In this document: positions 63,580-64,000 of the stretch, piece by piece
How positions within the stretch are numbered: position 1 is the first letter of the stretch
Layout: each line of letters begins with the position of its first letter
Assembly: GCA_013397865.1 (NCBI GenBank)
Contig: VZTI01001771.1
Span: 230,993-294,992 of the forward strand
DNA: 64,000 nucleotides
Direction of reading: 5' to 3'
Origin: Struthidea cinerea
Lineage: Eukaryota > Chordata > Aves > Passeriformes > Corcoracidae
Made by a program: the position numbers and the translations under genes
Notes under the pieces: generated by a model
Database searches by the model: none
What the model was told of the DNA's origin: nothing
The model's input: the letters and a program-made list of their open reading frames with translations, nothing else

Positions 63580-64000
63580 CAACACTCGGTGCCTCTCGGA
63601 GGGCCGCGCTCTCCCGGCAGATCCCACGGCCCGCGCCGCTGCCGCCGGGAGCTGCGGAGAGCCGGGGTGGCCCTGCGGCCCCGGGCATCCCGGCCGGGGC
63701 TGGTCTCAGGTGAGCCCGCCCCGCCGGACAGGCCCGCGGGCCCCTCCGCGCTGCACAGGAGCGACGGGCCCTGCAAGGCGCTGCACCCCCACCCAGAGGG
63801 TCCCGCTCAGCCCCCGGGGCTGTTCGGCAGTTCCGGACCCCACAGGGACCCCCCAGCGCCGGGCGCATCCCTCAGCCCGGGGCGCCGCTCCCCTCCAGGC
63901 CCCTCAGCCCCCGAGCAGCCGCCCGTCTCCACGGCAACGGCGGGCGCGGGGCCGGGGCGGGCGCGGGGCCGGGGCCGAGGCGAGGCTGAGGCGGGAGTGG
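63580..64000. promoter_or_regulatory. CpG island, probable promoter and first exon
   Basis: An abrupt change to very high GC with dense CG dinucleotides up to the window end. It includes several GGGGCGGG/GGGGCCGGGG GC-box-like repeats and an X-box-like GTCTCCACGGCAAC at 63925-63938. A consensus + strand 5' splice donor CAG|GTGAGC has its exon end at 63709. The - strand frames over it (to 100 codons) are GC shadows. In mammals the gene after CHST8 is KCTD15. This could be its promoter, but nothing coding is visible. Confidence 0.65.

Noticed and set aside
63566..63868. A 100-codon - strand frame at the CpG island
   Set aside because: GC-content shadow with no recognised domain. The island is better read as promoter.
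1..64000. CRISPR array, operon or bacterial-type defence system
   Set aside because: No regularly spaced repeats and no bacterial gene layout. All evidence points to a bird chromosome.

Overview
This is vertebrate nuclear DNA and almost certainly from a bird, most likely a songbird. The genes have introns. The interspersed repeats are avian: CR1 LINE 3' ends, a tRNA-Ile-headed SINE with a CR1 tail (the TguSINE1 type known from zebra finch), and several solo LTRs of avian endogenous retroviruses. There is no bacterial-style gene organisation, and most long open frames are chance or repeat-derived.

The one gene I can identify with confidence is CHST8 (GalNAc-4-O-sulfotransferase 1) on the + strand. 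A 38-bp coding exon lies at 34050-34087 and the large terminal coding exon at 36862-38013, followed by a short 3'UTR with AATAAA at 38260. The exon encoding the start codon and membrane anchor was not found, so bases 1-34049 are most simply CHST8 intron. The terminal exon carries both PAPS-binding motifs and has a tandem CAGCAG acceptor.

The intron is repeat-rich. It holds a CR1 fragment (1606-1898), a solo LTR (9175-9722), two copies of a short LTR family (12885-13277 and 17881-18254, the second with a 7-bp target duplication), a probable LTR near 14220-15081, and an LTR inside another LTR (18461-19893). At 25673-28775 two copies of one LTR family face each other as a large inverted repeat. 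It contains a 780-N assembly gap, and the left copy carries about 0.4 kb resembling the 5'UTR and first 36 codons of MAP4K4. A diverged pair of noncoding sequences (6520-6653 and 7888-8021) is not obviously a known transposon.

The 25 kb downstream of CHST8 looks intergenic: the SINE, two CR1 pieces, simple repeats including (AAAGG)19, a long poly(A) run, and a perfect 17-bp-arm hairpin at 53039-53076. The window ends in a CpG island (about 63580-64000) with a consensus 5' splice donor, GC boxes and an RFX-like X-box, so it probably starts another gene. In mammals KCTD15 follows CHST8, but no KCTD15 coding sequence is visible here, so that assignment is inference.

I found no convincing new multi-gene biological system. 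The most unusual object is the inverted LTR pair with the captured kinase fragment.
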